DNA of 64,000 bases from Symbiodinium natans (taxonomy: Eukaryota; Sar; Dinophyceae; Suessiales; Symbiodiniaceae). The notes under the pieces were generated by a model. That model saw nothing but the letters and a program-made list of their open reading frames with translations, was not told where the DNA came from and ran no database searches. This document shows positions 23,274-32,487 of this stretch, one piece after another. The stretch is from assembly GCA_905221605.1 (NCBI GenBank), contig CAJNDS010000644.1, positions 1-64,000 of the forward strand, read 5' to 3'. The position numbers were made by a program, and so were the translations under genes. The stretch's first letter is position 1. The number at the start of each line of letters is the position of its first letter.

Positions 23274-23954
23274 ATGGCTGGTGGACGTTGTCACGTTTGC
23301 AAGAAGTGTGGCCCGGCCAGTTGGATCTTCGCGGCAAAGGTGCCCAAGTTCCCCAAGTGTCAGTGGTGCGTGCCCATCCCCAAGACCTGGTCCAAGCCGG
23401 AGCCGAAGCCCCGACCTCGCAAGCCCAAGACCAACAAGGTCCATGACTGCTTGTGGAAGGTTTGGGATACTCTTCCTAAAGAGGCCTGTGTGCAGCTGAA
23501 AGATGGCAAGCTCCGTGATCTGGGCCAGAGGAAACTAAGACTGCAGGAGGAGATCGACACAGCCAAGGACAACTTGCGAGCAATGCTTCACAAGATGCAG
23601 GACATCCAGAATGCTATCGAGGAGGCAAAGGTGGAAGTCGCGAAGACCACCAAGGAATATGACAAGGTGGTCAAGCATTGCGCGGAAGAGGTCAACAATG
23701 GAGTGGAATCTGTCCTGCAGGCTTTGGGCATGCAAGAGGCCAGCCTTACCGAAGAGCAAAAGAGGAAGCTGGAAGCTCTTAAGTCCGATGAAGCCAAGCA
23801 CAGACGCATGCAGGTCGATCCAGGCCTTCCCCCGGATCTGCCACCCTCGCAGGCCTCGGTGATGCCGGACCTCGCAGCACGAGGCCGAAGCCGAACCCCG
23901 CCAGGGGGAGCAGTGGGGGGCCAGGCCCCGGGTCAGGCATCGCAGACGGGTTAG
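23274..23954 (+). CDS. LINE ORF1: zinc-binding, coiled-coil nucleic-acid chaperone
   Basis: 226 residues from the ATG at 23274 (context CACCATGG). The frame is open 19 codons further upstream but that part is leader. Residues about 6-32 hold four or more cysteines as C-x2-C-x2-C … C-x2-C (CHVCKKC, CQWC), a zinc-binding site. A Lys/Pro-rich linker follows (PKPRPRKPK). Residues about 75-175 are a charged coiled coil (RKLRLQEEIDTAKDNL, KTTKEYDKVVKH). The C-terminus is Pro/Gly-rich and disordered. By analogy with other LINE ORF1 proteins it would coat the RNA and form trimers or multimers; that role is inferred. ORF2 starts about 35 bp downstream in another frame. Confidence 0.75.
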   Translation: MAGGRCHVCKKCGPASWIFAAKVPKFPKCQWCVPIPKTWSKPEPKPRPRKPKTNKVHDCLWKVWDTLPKEACVQLKDGKLRDLGQRKLRLQEEIDTAKDNLRAMLHKMQDIQNAIEEAKVEVAKTTKEYDKVVKHCAEEVNNGVESVLQALGMQEASLTEEQKRKLEALKSDEAKHRRMQVDPGLPPDLPPSQASVMPDLAARGRSRTPPGGAVGGQAPGQASQTG

Positions 23955-23988
23955 GGAGCTGGGTTCGGGGCTTGTAGGGCGCTGGGTT

Positions 23989-25755
23989 TTGGATTCCAGG
24001 GATAACCTGTTTTCCCCGCACTTGTCCGCGTCGTCCCTCTCCCCGTGTCACACCCTTTTCCAGGTTGGGGATGGTCTCGCGCTTGCAGTTTTGTGTCGGC
24101 TGTGCCGAGGATGGGCCTCCCATGAATGTGCCGTGGTGCCTGCGTGTCAGAGTTGCCTGGTGGAGCTTCCAACATACACCCGGTCATCAAGACATGCGGT
24201 TCTGTGTGGCATGTGTCAGGGTCAGCCCCTCCAGAGGGAGTGGGACTCAGGATTGGGGCAGGTTTCGCTTGGAGCGGAATGTGTACCAGCAAAAGATCCC
24301 TCACCAGTTCCAATTTCTTTAGCAGCGCTATGCCAATATGAGGTGGTCCACCATCCTTTGGTGACGGGGCCGAGGTATTTTCCTCTGGAGGCTTTGTGCG
24401 ACATGCAGTTGTATGAAACCCCCAGTACTTCTACTCCCCTCGTCTTAGGAGGTGGATCTCGACCCACAGGTACCCAGTCGTCTTGTCGCAGCAGAAGAAC
24501 CCGACGACGTCGCAACAGGACGGCCCGGCCTCTCAAGGCTAGGGAGCCTTTGGATTCAGCTATCGTAGCCTGGAACACTATGACCCCGCATGAAAAGATG
24601 GACAAGTGGGGCCAGTTAGCGGGTTTGGTGTCCAGGGGTTTTCAGCAGGGCTTTCCTTCTGTGGAGTCTAACATGGTCGGCCTTTTCGAAGATGACGAAC
24701 CCACCGACCCCTTGACCTTGGAGTATTTGGTGGTCCACAAAATGTTTCAGGCCCTTGCTTCCCCCAGCCCAAGCCCAAGTGACTGGGTTTTTGTCCTTCG
24801 AGGCTCGGAGGATCTTTCGGCAAACTCTTACGAAGCTAAACCTAGGAATCTCAAGGTCTGTTCGGCCAATGTCACCCGATGGCGGTCGAGTCACCGGAAA
24901 TGGGCCCACACCTTGTCCCCGGACATTCTTATGCTGCAAGAACTTCACCTTACCAAAGAGGACCTTAAGAGTGAGACTCGTCATTTGATGAATCTAGGGT
25001 TTGTGCTCTTTGGTGTTGCTAGCCCGAAAAGTGCCAAGGGTAACCCCCTAGGAGGTGTAGGGATTGCAGTCAAAAATCACTTGGGACCCAGGATCATAGT
25101 GACTTTCCACGCCTCGCAGGGCTGTGGCTATGTTATTGTGGCTTTGCGTTCCAAAGGGGTAGATTTCAATTGGATCTCCTTGTACCTGGAAAGTGGGACG
25201 GGCTTGGATAGCCCAGTCAATGACCTTATCCTGTCCAGCCTTACCCAACATTTGTCCCTCCTTCAAGGCATGTGGGTGGTTGGTGGGGACTTTAACGTTC
25301 CGATCCAGGACTTCCTTAACTCCAGGTATGAAGAACGGTGGCAGGGCCGTGTGGTGGGCAGTGGGTCCCCCACGGCGGGAGGGGACTCCGAGCTTGACTT
25401 CTTCGTCGTCCATCCCAGTCTTCACTCCCTGTCGACGGTCCGGCTGTCATTTGACACTCCTTTCAAGCCTCACGGACTTCTAACCTTGGACGTGCCAGTG
25501 CACTCCCTTCAGCTGAGAGTCCCCACCATCAGGTCGGTGGTGTCCCCGGCTCCCTCCTCCTTCCACGCCAGCTCCCCAGTGCAGCTGGTCCAGATTTTGG
25601 ATGTGTCGTCCCAGGAGGAGTCCTCTATTGCCTTGGGCCAATGGTCCCGCGACCTCCAGTCCCAGGCCACCACAGGAAAGGGCTGGTGGGTCGACCTTCC
25701 CCGCAGGCCGTTGGCCTCGCACCCAGACAGGAGGGCCTATGGCTATCTGGGATAG
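23989..25755 (+). CDS. LINE ORF2, first part: Cys-rich region and endonuclease
   Basis: The frame is open from before 23989, where the codon is TTG. The first in-frame ATG is only at 24403, so the start is unresolved; an acceptor-like TTTTCCAG at about 24055-24062 lies inside. The N-terminal 80 residues have CxxC pairs (CRLC, CQSC, CGMC). The exonuclease-endonuclease-phosphatase fold runs from about 24845 to 25500. Visible catalytic residues are N in VCSANV, E in MLQELHL, D and N in GGDFN (25282-25296), D in SELDFFV and H in KPHGLL. It nicks target DNA to start target-primed reverse transcription. The frame stops at 25755, and the protein continues in the next frame (+1) from about 25739. Confidence 0.8.
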   Translation: MDSRDNLFSPHLSASSLSPCHTLFQVGDGLALAVLCRLCRGWASHECAVVPACQSCLVELPTYTRSSRHAVLCGMCQGQPLQREWDSGLGQVSLGAECVPAKDPSPVPISLAALCQYEVVHHPLVTGPRYFPLEALCDMQLYETPSTSTPLVLGGGSRPTGTQSSCRSRRTRRRRNRTARPLKAREPLDSAIVAWNTMTPHEKMDKWGQLAGLVSRGFQQGFPSVESNMVGLFEDDEPTDPLTLEYLVVHKMFQALASPSPSPSDWVFVLRGSEDLSANSYEAKPRNLKVCSANVTRWRSSHRKWAHTLSPDILMLQELHLTKEDLKSETRHLMNLGFVLFGVASPKSAKGNPLGGVGIAVKNHLGPRIIVTFHASQGCGYVIVALRSKGVDFNWISLYLESGTGLDSPVNDLILSSLTQHLSLLQGMWVVGGDFNVPIQDFLNSRYEERWQGRVVGSGSPTAGGDSELDFFVVHPSLHSLSTVRLSFDTPFKPHGLLTLDVPVHSLQLRVPTIRSVVSPAPSSFHASSPVQLVQILDVSSQEESSIALGQWSRDLQSQATTGKGWWVDLPRRPLASHPDRRAYGYLG

Positions 25756-28700
25756 ATGGCGCACCTGGCTTCAGACAGGGATGGTCCCTAAATCCTCCGA
25801 GGCCTTTGCCTCCATCCCTCCGGACGACCCCCTTCTTCCCGTCCTAAAGGACTGGGTTCATGCTGATGACCGCAGCAGCCTCACTCGGGAGTTGGTGCCC
25901 CAGGTCGAGACCAAATATAAAGAAGCTTTGGCCTCCCAGACCTCCCAGAACTCCGAGTCTTACTCCAAGTGGCTGGAAGAGGCGCAAAATGATCACCTCC
26001 GCCCCCTTTACCGCTCCCTTCGAGCTGACGAGCAAACCTTGGAACGGCCGTATCGGGAGTTCACTCCCCTGGCGCGGCCCTATAGGCGGCTAGAATTTTG
26101 GTGTGAGGTATGGCAGGGTAACCTGGTGTCGCCAGCCCCGCTCCAGGGGGAAGTATGGGATGCCTTGTGTGACTTAGCCCGGGAGCAGGTCCGTTCCCTG
26201 CCCAAGCATTCTGCTAGCTCCGTCGCCAAGATATGCGCCGCAAAAAATCCCAAAAAAGGAGGCCCGGACGGCTGGGATTTCAACGATCTTCGGGACCTGC
26301 CTTGGGACGCGTATGCAGTTCTCGCCGATGTCTTCAACAAAATGGAGGAGGACCTTGTCATTCCCCTCCAAGTTTCTCAGGTCCAGATTGTTCTTCTGGC
26401 CAAGAGTGCCTTGAAGGAAAGACCTATCGGTCTTACATCAGTCCTATGGCGGCTTTGGTGTAAGACTCGGCGGTTCTTGGTCGGCCAGTGGCTGGACTCT
26501 TACATTCCTGATCACCCTTTTGACTCGGCGATTCCAGGCCGTACCTCGTTAGACGTTGCCCTGGCCAGGAAATGCTCCAAAGAGTCTGCCAGAGTCAAGG
26601 ACTTGCACACTGTCTCGTTGTTCGTAGACATTAATGGGTTTTACGACAGCGTTTCTTGGCAGAGGCTTTGCGAACAAGGCTTGCGGTTGTCTTTCCCAGC
26701 CTTGGCCCTGTGCCTCTCCCTTCGCCTCTACCAAGGTGGTCGCACGGTGGTGGGTGAATCCCAGCCTAGTCCAACCATCTTCCCAGGCCGGGGCATGATC
26801 CAGGGATGCCCGTACGCTCCCACCTTGGCCAAGCTTACCATGTCCGAACCCTTACATAGACTGAACCGAGTCACAGGCTTGGATCATTGCGACGTATGGT
26901 TGGACGATGTCTCTGCAGATTCCCTCCACGCCTCGCCGGATATAGCCGCGGGAGCGGCTTATGAAGCCTTTCGAGTGCTCAAGTCCAGCCTTCAGGCTGA
27001 AGGTCTCGTCCTCAGCCAAGAGAAAACAAAATTTGTGGCCGGCGCACCCCGCTCAGCTGCGGCGCTGCGAAAGCTGTTGCGGCCAGGGGACCCTGACTTA
27101 GTCGACGTGGTCAAGGATTTAGGCCTTGACAGTGGCAGTGGACGCCGGCGCAGGACCACTACTGCCCAGAAACGCTTCCGGGTAGGTGGCCTCCGTAACC
27201 TGAAGTTGGGTAAGCTTCGCATTCCGTCACGCCGTGTCCGGCTGCGGTTGCATCGTTCTAGTGTAGTCACTTCGGGTCTTTATGGCCATGAGGCACAGGG
27301 GGTCGCCCCTAAACATATGAAAACTATGCGCGCAGCGGTGGCCCGACACGCAGGCAGGAGCCGATACGGTTCAACGGACACCATCCTAGACATGACAGCC
27401 CATGAGGTTCAGGATCCTTACCTTATTGTGGTGACCCAGCATGTGGAAAGTCTCTTCAGGATGATGGCCAGATGCAACCGCATGGGCTGGGAGGCAGTAA
27501 AGGACACTTGGAGAGTGGTCTGGAAGCGGCTGGAGGCTGCGAAGCACGGCTGGTCCGTGGTCACCGGACCCATCTCAGCCATGTGTCAATACCTCCGCGA
27601 CCTCCAGGTCGACGGCCACGATCCTTCCCGCTGGGTTTTTGAGGAGCGTGTTCTTGAGATCAAGCCTTCTGAGGTTTCGGTTGTCTGCCAAACCTCGTCC
27701 TTCCTCACGGACATCATCAAGACCCAGAGGTCTCGTCGCATGGGATCGGCCTCGTCGGCAGCGGGTGCTGGTGGCGGGGTCGACTGGACCGTCCCGCGTC
27801 GCCTGCTCAAGTCAGTGCGCACTAAAACTACCCGGTACGCTTATCGGGCGGTTTTCCAAGGGTCCATTCTCCATAACGGCAACGGTGGCAAGGATGTCTG
27901 TAAGTTTTGTGGTGATTCCGGAACCACCTTGCGCCACCTCATGTATGAGTGCCCTTCCTTCCCCGGTGGCATGCGGTTACCGGGGTATGTTCTGGCGGAG
28001 AAGCGCCGTTTCCCTGAGGACTGCCTGTGGCTTCGGGGTATGCTTCCCCTTAAATACCTCCCAGTCGCTCCCTTGGGGGACCTAGAAGTGGTCAAGACAG
28101 GCGTGTTTCTTACGTCCTCCCAGGTAGTAGCAGACGGGCTGGTGGTTGCTACGGACGCGTCAGGGGGCATGTTCACCAAGGATCCGAGATTGCGAAGGGT
28201 GAGCTGGTCTGTAGTCGTGGGGCGGGTTCAAAATGGTCAGTTTCATGAGTTAGGAACCATGTCCGGCCTCACCCCCCCCGGAACAAGCGTCGCGCACGGT
28301 GAATCTTTTGCCATGCAGACGATCAAACACACCCTTGGTCAGGTTGACCTCACGGGGGACTGTAAACCAGCCCTAAGGACCCTTTCCAAAAAATCCTTTC
28401 AAAAAACGACCCTGGCTTTTTGGGGCCCGGTCTGGGAGGACCGTGGTAGGATAAGGCCCACTTGGGTAAAATCCCACCTAACTAGCCGTGAGTTCGAAAT
28501 GCGGTTTGGCTTTTCCCAGCTTTGGAGACACCAGGCCAACCAATGTGCGGACGAGCTGGCAGGCAAACGGGCTGCCACCATCTCGCCTGTAGCGGGGCGG
28601 AAAGTCCAGGACCTGGATAGGCTCGTAACCAGGATCTGTGACTACCTGGCGTCGCGAGCTGTGGTTGTTTTGAAACACGCCTCAAAAGATGATTTTGTTC

Positions 28701-28888
28701 CCCGAAGCCAAAGAGAGGAACCCCAACCACCCAAAGGGCCTAATAAGCGCCAGCTTTTGCTGGCAAAAGTGGATGTCCCGGAAGCAGTAGGTGGTCATGT
28801 CTGGCAAGTAGGGGGGTTGAAAACTAATAATCTTGCAATCACTTGTGCGAAGTGTAAGCTTTACCTCCAGCAGAGATGGATAGGCTAG
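25739..28888 (+). CDS. LINE ORF2, second part: reverse transcriptase, zinc knuckle and RNase H
   Basis: Open in the +1 frame from 25601 and overlapping the endonuclease frame by 155 bp. An ATG at 25739 sits 17 bp before the stop of that frame. Reverse transcriptase: KGGPDGW, motif A FVDINGFYDS (first Asp at about 26627), GMIQGCPYAP, and the catalytic box WLDD at 26897-26908 in place of YxDD. The zinc knuckle is C-x2-C-x8-H-x4-C (CKFCGDSGTTLRHLMYEC). RNase H: TDAS at about 28148, a Glu in AHGES, Asp in TGDC, His in KSHLT and Asp in CADELA. All catalytic residues are present. The frame ends early at 28888 because CAG+AGATGG lacks 7 bp found in the inverted copy. The change of frame near 25.74 kb could be mutation or a +1 frameshift. 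Confidence 0.85.
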   Translation: MAIWDRWRTWLQTGMVPKSSEAFASIPPDDPLLPVLKDWVHADDRSSLTRELVPQVETKYKEALASQTSQNSESYSKWLEEAQNDHLRPLYRSLRADEQTLERPYREFTPLARPYRRLEFWCEVWQGNLVSPAPLQGEVWDALCDLAREQVRSLPKHSASSVAKICAAKNPKKGGPDGWDFNDLRDLPWDAYAVLADVFNKMEEDLVIPLQVSQVQIVLLAKSALKERPIGLTSVLWRLWCKTRRFLVGQWLDSYIPDHPFDSAIPGRTSLDVALARKCSKESARVKDLHTVSLFVDINGFYDSVSWQRLCEQGLRLSFPALALCLSLRLYQGGRTVVGESQPSPTIFPGRGMIQGCPYAPTLAKLTMSEPLHRLNRVTGLDHCDVWLDDVSADSLHASPDIAAGAAYEAFRVLKSSLQAEGLVLSQEKTKFVAGAPRSAAALRKLLRPGDPDLVDVVKDLGLDSGSGRRRRTTTAQKRFRVGGLRNLKLGKLRIPSRRVRLRLHRSSVVTSGLYGHEAQGVAPKHMKTMRAAVARHAGRSRYGSTDTILDMTAHEVQDPYLIVVTQHVESLFRMMARCNRMGWEAVKDTWRVVWKRLEAAKHGWSVVTGPISAMCQYLRDLQVDGHDPSRWVFEERVLEIKPSEVSVVCQTSSFLTDIIKTQRSRRMGSASSAAGAGGGVDWTVPRRLLKSVRTKTTRYAYRAVFQGSILHNGNGGKDVCKFCGDSGTTLRHLMYECPSFPGGMRLPGYVLAEKRRFPEDCLWLRGMLPLKYLPVAPLGDLEVVKTGVFLTSSQVVADGLVVATDASGGMFTKDPRLRRVSWSVVVGRVQNGQFHELGTMSGLTPPGTSVAHGESFAMQTIKHTLGQVDLTGDCKPALRTLSKKSFQKTTLAFWGPVWEDRGRIRPTWVKSHLTSREFEMRFGFSQLWRHQANQCADELAGKRAATISPVAGRKVQDLDRLVTRICDYLASRAVVVLKHASKDDFVPRSQREEPQPPKGPNKRQLLLAKVDVPEAVGGHVWQVGGLKTNNLAITCAKCKLYLQQRWIG

Positions 28889-29643
28889 AACGTTTGCTTG
28901 CGCAGCCGTGCATTGACATGCCCCATAACGGTCCCCAGTTCTGGCCTACCCTTCACCCGACGCACCGGCTCAAAAATGAAGGACGTAGATGGCTGTGCTC
29001 CGGGTGCCATCTTACCCTCCTTCCAGGCCATTCTCAGCCTTGTTTAGGTCTCCAGAAACCCTGTAAAAAGCTCCACAATAACCAAACCCTGTCCTTTCAT
29101 GCCCAGGCCTCGGTTTCCACTCCGGAGATCGATATGGCGCGGCGCTTTCCCCGGCTCATGGCTCCCATCCTCACCAGTGGCTCCATGTGGATTGGGCTAG
29201 GACCCGAAGGTGTGCCAGGTGCGGGCCGGTTCCTGTACCACGTGCAAGAGCACCGTTGCCAGGCCCGTGAGTGGCTCCAGGAAAATGCTGCCAATGGTCT
29301 CCGTGTGCACTCCTACCTTCTGGCCACGTTGGCCACCTTGTTGCACTTGTATGTCTGTGGGGTAGATGCCAAGGATGTTGGCATTTCCAACCTGAGCCAC
29401 AGGCCGCAGGTCACGAGGATGGTTCCCCTTCCGGCCTTCATCGATGCCAACAACTGGGGCCCCTCCCATGGGAGGCCGGAATGGACTGGCTTTTGGAGGG
29501 TAGTTGCCAAATACTGCCCCCATGATGCGGGCTACTTTCGGCAAGTTTCCAGGGGTCCACCCCAGGCGTGTTTTGACCAGATATGTAACACCCTGGGACC
29601 CTTGGGGGAGGAAGTTCGCTGGCTGTGCACCACCCCGGCCTAG
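28889..29643 (+). pseudogene. Displaced C-terminal part of LINE ORF2 and downstream frame
   Basis: The frame opened at 28876 continues ORF2 after the 7-bp loss. It has a Cys/His cluster (CSGCH…PGHSQPC) shared with the inverted copy up to about 29120. Then come 85 bp unlike the other copy, and a conserved piece (YHVQEHRCQAREWLQENA … FIDANNW) also found inverted at 35.4-35.75 kb. Ends at TAG 29643. No enzyme family is recognised for the last 150 residues. Confidence 0.6.
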
Positions 29644-29925
29644 GAGGCTGTGGAAACAGAGCTGCTTCACTGGGGGCATCCAGTTGGGCTGAGGTCGCAA
29701 CTCCTTCTGCTGAGTAGCTGTGGCAGTAGCTGTAACATAGTTCCCTGTAGATGGCCTGTGGGTGCACCACTTCCCAGCTTTTGAGCTGTGGTTCTGCCGT
29801 AGCAGGGTGACCGACTGCCCGAGAGACAATGTCTCGCCCCAAAGGGGCTCCGGGCGAATTCGTTTGCATGAAGGACGCCCACTGAATAACGCTTTTGCGC
29901 TTGCTGAAGAAAAATTCACCCGGCT
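29644..29925 (+). repeat. LINE 3' untranslated tail with two hairpins
   Basis: The last ~190 bp are shared with 32303-32487 and, inverted, 35090-35280. It contains CGAGA-N7-TCTCG followed at once by the hairpin GCCCC-AAA-GGGGC. In the other copies the loop is TTA or TTT (the latter read on the other strand) while both stem arms are kept. It ends CGCTTGCTGAAGAAAAATTC. Such a structured end could be the site recognised by the element's reverse transcriptase. Confidence 0.75.
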
Positions 29926-32302
29926 CAAGCCCTTGGCTCAAGCATCAAGGCTGCAGCCTGCACAGTTAGCTGAGCGAGTAGCTGTGAACCTGGGTTTCGG
30001 GCCTCAACTGTGTTAAGGTACCGGACCCCTTTTGTTTTCGGCCTATTCGCCCGAGCCATATCGTGTCAGAGCTTTTACCCGGCCTTGGGGCTGTGGTTCC
30101 GCATTGGTCCTTCCTTGAGCTACTGAGCAACCCCTCCAGCTGGGAGGTGGGCACCACATCCCCTCCAGGTGGGAGGTGGGCATCACTTCCCCTCCAGCTA
30201 GGAGGCGTGTGTGCTCAGGCCTTCAGTGCTGTCGTGGCCGCCGGCCTTAGTTTGCCATAGTGGTGCCTTGATTTCTTGATTTTACTTGGCTTAACAATTT
30301 GCTTGAATTGCTGTGCAACTTTCACCTAGTTTTGGCTGGTCTATCGTGCGGAAGCAGCTCTCCTGAAGGCGAACGGGCTGAGTTGGGACTAGCCGCGCCG
30401 ATCAGATTAGTCATACAACAGTTGCAGCTTCAAAGCAATTTTGCAGGCAGGTTCGTCCTGGACGCTGTTGTGCCACTTCTATCCAGACCCCACCTGTCCT
30501 CGACGGTAGGCTGAGGTGTACTGCCCCGCCCTTGAGGCTGTGGTTTGCACATCAGAAGTGGCCTTCTCAGGGCCTCGCTGGTAGTTTGAGGTATCGGCGG
30601 AAATCTGGCATAGCACTCCTCACAGGCAGGCCTATCCACGTGTAGTGTCGTGAGGTCGGCCCAGCCTGGGCTCTCATGGTCTTCGCTTCAGTGATTTGGG
30701 GTTCCTTGCGAGGCTTGTTGGCCCTGGTCCCATCCAATAGTCTCTGAAGGGACAATGGGGGTTGTGATGCATCCTAAACCCGGGCCTCGCAAATTGTGTT
30801 GAGGCTGGCTTTTTCCCCCAACCATGCAGATGCACCCAAGCAAGTGCCAGCAGAGTGTCCGGCACAGAGGGAGCTGTGTGGTTCCTTGCTCGCCATTGGA
30901 TTTTCGCCTTAATTAGATGGTTGCAGCGCGTTTCGTTCTCGGCCAGTTGCCCATGTGCGGAGGACGTTAAGCCTTTTGGTTAGGATGCGTTTGGTAATGG
31001 CCTCACTTTGAGATGGGGCAGCGGCTTTAGGCCCTCTGTAGGGTTGTCTGGGGCTTCCCTGCAGGCCTACACGCCGGCGGCAGAGAGTAGTCCTTTTCTC
31101 AGACCTTGTGACTGCTCCTGCCGCTGGTCCCCTGGGTTTAGGGCTGGTTCTAGGGTAGGTACTTGGCAGTGCTGCCTGCTAGCTGACGGTGGATGCAGCC
31201 GGCTGAGTCACTTTCCCTCCTTGCATGGACTGCCTGCCTTCGCCCTACCACCAGGTATGGGATAAGCGCACCATGGGGCTTTCCAGGCAGCTCAGGACCT
31301 GTATCTCGTCTCCTCACTGGGCATTAATTGCAGGCTCGCGAGGTGCAGGCCAATAGTCACTCCTTCTTCTTCGCTGTGCGAGATTGCAAGGGTGATGAGC
31401 TTTTTTTGGCTTGTTGTCCGGATTCTGTCCCTTTTGATCCGGTGTTTTCTCTTTTGGGGTTTAGGGTGTAGCGCAGAGGCAAAAAATGCAACATGCTGTT
31501 GCTGGCATAGGCTTTTGCCGAGGTTTTCTGCCCTGTTTCCCTTTTTAGCACTTTGAGAAAAAGTTGGCCCGCTGGCACCAAAGATCATACGGGTCGGCGT
31601 GCCGTGGGGCCCAGAGTCCTTATTCGGCCCTTCCCTTGAAACAGTCTGGGGTTTTACAGGGGCAGTGGGTTTCCTTCCCTTGCTTGCAGCTGCCTGGGAA
31701 GGTCCCCTTACTGTGTGGGTCCATGTGGTTCGTTTTGGCCCTTTCCCAGCGAGCAGTCAGCAGGTCCCTGGGAGCAGTCTTCGGGGTTTCGAAATCTTTT
31801 CTTGCAGAAAGTCTAGCAGGGCGTTGTTCCCTGCGCCTGCACGTAGTTAGTTGAAGGGAAAGCGTCGCTCCCTGCGCCTGGTTGAGGGGAGTGCGTGGGC
31901 CCCGCGCTAAAGGTACCAAATTGAGGGGCTGCTGCTTTGTGCACGGTGAGATAGAGGACCCCCTTGGGTTGTTTGGGCGTGAGGCTTGGAAGTTCGTTGG
32001 CTGTGTTCAACCGGGCCTATAGGCTGTGGAATCAGTGCATGACAGTCGCTTGTGCTCCTGTGCGGGTGCTGTTATGCCATGGATTCCCAGCCTAGGGGCT
32101 GCGGTTTCGAGAATTCCTTCCTCTGATGTGATGGACACAGACTAGCTGCTGGGAGCAGGTCTTTTGCTTGGGCTATGGTCAGTACGATGAGAGGAGTAGG
32201 AAAAGCGAAGTGCTTTGTACAGCTGGCGACTCGGACGAGTGAAAGCCACAGTCCTCCATCTGACCTGTTCTACTAGCGGTCAGAGCCTCTAAACTGTGTC
32301 AT
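29926..32302. other. No gene recognised; 29-bp tandem repeat at 30131-30210
   Basis: About 2.7 copies of a 29-bp unit (CCCCTCCAGCTGGGAGGTGG…) lie at 30131, 30160 and 30189. The phrase GGCTGTGGTT or close variants recurs at intervals (29645, 30088, 30535, 32024, 32096), without a clear period. No coding sequence is supported. Confidence 0.45.
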
Positions 32303-32487
32303 AGGCGCCTGTAGGTAGTAAGTGGGTGCACCACATTCCCAGCCTTGAGCTGAGGTTTTGCCGTAGCAGGTTGGCCGACCAGCCCGAGAGACTATGTCTC
32401 GCCCCTTAGGGGCTCCGGGTGAATTCATTTGCATGATGGACGCCCACTGGGTAACGCTTTCGCGCTTGCTGAAGAAAAATTCACCTG
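32303..32487 (+). mobile_element. Solo 3' tail of the LINE
   Basis: About 185 bp match the last part of the LINE at 29.74-29.92 kb, including the GCCCC-TTA-GGGGC hairpin, and stop at the same 3' base (GAAGAAAAATTCACC). It is an extremely 5'-truncated insertion, or a short element that borrows the LINE tail. Confidence 0.8.

Larger units (their letters stand above)
23227..29925 (+). mobile_element. LINE retrotransposon, nearly full length but frame-disrupted
   Basis: The order is a leader with an inverted repeat (CCTTGCCAA / TTGGCAAGG, 23223-23245), ORF1, then ORF2 with apurinic-type endonuclease, reverse transcriptase, a zinc knuckle and RNase H, then a C-terminal region and a 3' tail. The 3' end is fixed at about 29920 (GCTGAAGAAAAATTCAC) because two other copies (32303-32487 and, inverted, 35090-35280) stop at the same point; there is no poly(A). 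The 5' boundary is a guess, taken from the block shared with the 178-bp array at 34.3 kb. Compared with the copy at 35.1-37.6 kb, this copy has lost 7 bp near 28873 and carries 85 bp where the other has about 1.1 kb. It is therefore probably dead, although the RT and RNase H residues are intact. Confidence 0.9.

Noticed and set aside
29210-29640. OTU-type cysteine protease at the end of the LINE
   Set aside because: The phrase around YHVQEHRCQAREWLQENA faintly resembles OTU spacing, but the required DG-x-C is not there in either copy.
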